From: Emcibacteraceae bacterium
GTDB lineage: Bacteria; Pseudomonadota; Alphaproteobacteria; Sphingomonadales; Emcibacteraceae
Direction of reading: 5' to 3'
DNA length: 7,259 nt
Assembly (NCBI GenBank): GCA_016763335.1
Contig: JAESUD010000283.1
Location: 1 to 7,259 of the forward strand
Position 1 is the stretch's first letter. Each line of letters begins with the position of its first letter. Below the pieces are notes generated by a model. The model searched no databases, was not told the origin of the DNA, and worked only from the letters and a program-made list of their open reading frames with translations. Below are positions 6,460 to 7,259 of this stretch, piece by piece. A program made the translations under genes and the position numbers.

Positions 6460-6486
6460 CTATTACAATAACAGTTAAACTGTTAT
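6460..6486. promoter_or_regulatory. Composite inverted repeat at the amidohydrolase promoter, putative regulator site
   Basis: Positions 6468-6486 form a 19-nt inverted repeat, ATAACAG-TTAAA-CTGTTAT, perfectly paired around 6477. Its left arm is shared with a shorter element, CTATTACAATAACAG (6460-6474), that resembles the 18-bp operator with three central bases removed. The arm ATAACAG is identical to the right half of the 6399-6416 operator, which suggests the same protein binds, with different half-site spacing. Confidence 0.55.
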
Positions 6487-6489
6487 AAT
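6481..6489 (+). promoter_or_regulatory. Extended -10 promoter element for the amidohydrolase gene
   Basis: TGTTATAAT is a perfect TGnTATAAT element, the same type as at marR. It overlaps the right arm of the inverted repeat. Transcription would start near 6496, at the end of a short TA run (6491-6500), giving a leader of about 30 nt. A competing upstream option is TTGACA at 6437-6442 with TATTAC 18 nt later. Confidence 0.5.
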
Positions 6490-6524
6490 TTATATATATA
6501 AAAGTGTTTCTGGAAGGATTGGCG

Positions 6525-7259
6525 ATGTTAATTGACTGTCATGCGCATGTAAGCGCCCCTGCAAAGCTCTGGGCTTATAAAGCAACGCTGCTTGCCCATC
6601 GGGGATCACATGGGCGTGGGAAGGTTGTTATCTCTGATGATGAGCTTATAGAGGCGCTCCATACGCCGCACATGGGTGAATTTGGACATCTGCCTTACCT
6701 GAAAGAAAACAGCATTGATAAGCAGTGCATTTCCCCGCGTCCCTTTCAAATGATGCATTCTGAAAGTCCGGCCAAAATAATTGATTGGCTGCACGAGGAA
6801 GTAAATAATGTTATCTACCGCCAAACAATGCTTTATCCTGATGTGTTTATCGGCGTTGCCGGTTTGCCGCAAGTGGCGGGCCGTCCAATAGAGGAAGCAC
6901 TGCCAGAGTTAAATCGCTGCGTTACCGAGCTTGGGTTTAAAGGGTGTTTGTTAAATCCTGATCCTTATGAAAATGGCGGGCAAGAAGCACCGGGACTTGG
7001 TGATAAATATTGGTATCCGCTTTATGAAAGATTATGTGAACTTGATGTTCCTGCCCATATTCATAGTGCAGGATCCCGTTCAGAGCGCACACCATATTCG
7101 CTTCATTTTATAAATGAAGAAACCATTGCCGTTCATAGTTTGCTTAAATCAACAGTATTTGATGATTTCCCCGACCTTAAAATTATCTGCTCGCATGGCG
7201 GTGGCGCTATCCCTTATCAGATGGGGCGATTTGATTCCGCTTCTATGCGCGGAAAAGGT
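6525..7259 (+). CDS. Amidohydrolase-superfamily protein, 4-oxalomesaconate hydratase (LigJ)-like, 5' part
   Basis: Partial gene: 245 codons are open from the ATG at 6525 to the right edge; relatives are about 330-345 residues, so roughly 100 are missing. The start is fixed by a strong GGAAGGA site 6 nt upstream and by the family opening MLIDCHAH, with metal ligands His6 and His8. ELNRCVTELGFKGCLLNPDP (128-147), YWYPLYERLCELDVPAHIH (162-180, His180 a likely ligand), FPDLKIICSHGGGAIPYQMGRF (215-236, His224) and the overall spacing closely match my memory of LigJ-type hydratases. These add water to 4-oxalomesaconate in protocatechuate 4,5-cleavage and gallate pathways, giving the CHA that LigK-type aldolases split. 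Non-oxidative decarboxylases such as ACMSD and 3,6-dihydroxypicolinate decarboxylase share the fold and remain alternatives. It diverges from the HD-protein operon. Confidence 0.82.
   Translation, partial: MLIDCHAHVSAPAKLWAYKATLLAHRGSHGRGKVVISDDELIEALHTPHMGEFGHLPYLKENSIDKQCISPRPFQMMHSESPAKIIDWLHEEVNNVIYRQTMLYPDVFIGVAGLPQVAGRPIEEALPELNRCVTELGFKGCLLNPDPYENGGQEAPGLGDKYWYPLYERLCELDVPAHIHSAGSRSERTPYSLHFINEETIAVHSLLKSTVFDDFPDLKIICSHGGGAIPYQMGRFDSASMRGKG

Noticed and set aside
6606..6872. 88-codon minus-strand open frame
   Set aside because: It is antisense to the LigJ-like amidohydrolase, whose frame has a strong ribosome site and metal-binding motifs.

Overview
The window looks like part of a catabolic gene cluster from a Gram-negative bacterium. 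It is probably an alphaproteobacterium of moderate GC content; this rests on enzyme families, codon use and a Tat-type leader, and no rRNA or marker gene is present, so the taxonomic call is weak. Every recognisable gene fits breakdown of an aromatic or N-heteroaromatic acid. I see no tRNA, rRNA, CRISPR array, insertion sequence or transposase.

Layout, left to right: (1) the N-terminal 231 residues of the large, molybdopterin-binding subunit of a xanthine dehydrogenase-type hydroxylase (minus strand, running off the left edge); (2) a divergent marR-family regulator gene; (3) an iron-type alcohol dehydrogenase of the maleylacetate reductase group (minus), tail to tail with marR; (4) a divergent two-gene plus-strand operon, an RraA-like/LigK-like aldolase followed 2 nt later by a class A FAD monooxygenase; (5) a two-gene minus-strand operon, a Tat-leader HD-domain protein followed by an MFS transporter, tail to tail with the monooxygenase; (6) a divergent amidohydrolase of the 4-oxalomesaconate hydratase (LigJ) type, cut by the right edge.

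The likely division of labour is uptake by the MFS carrier, ring hydroxylation by the molybdenum hydroxylase and/or the flavin monooxygenase, and processing of ring-cleavage products by the reductase, the LigJ-like hydratase/decarboxylase and the LigK-like aldolase. No ring-cleavage dioxygenase lies inside the window. The substrate cannot be fixed from sequence alone.

The strongest non-coding signal is a near-identical AT-rich palindrome (best copy CTATTATTATAATAACAG) found in each of the three divergent intergenic regions and overlapping predicted -10 elements. A related, more compact inverted repeat sits on the amidohydrolase promoter. The simplest reading is that the local MarR protein controls the whole cluster, including itself, through these sites. 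All intergenic gaps are shorter than 160 bp, and the two convergent junctions are only 3 and 5 nt long.
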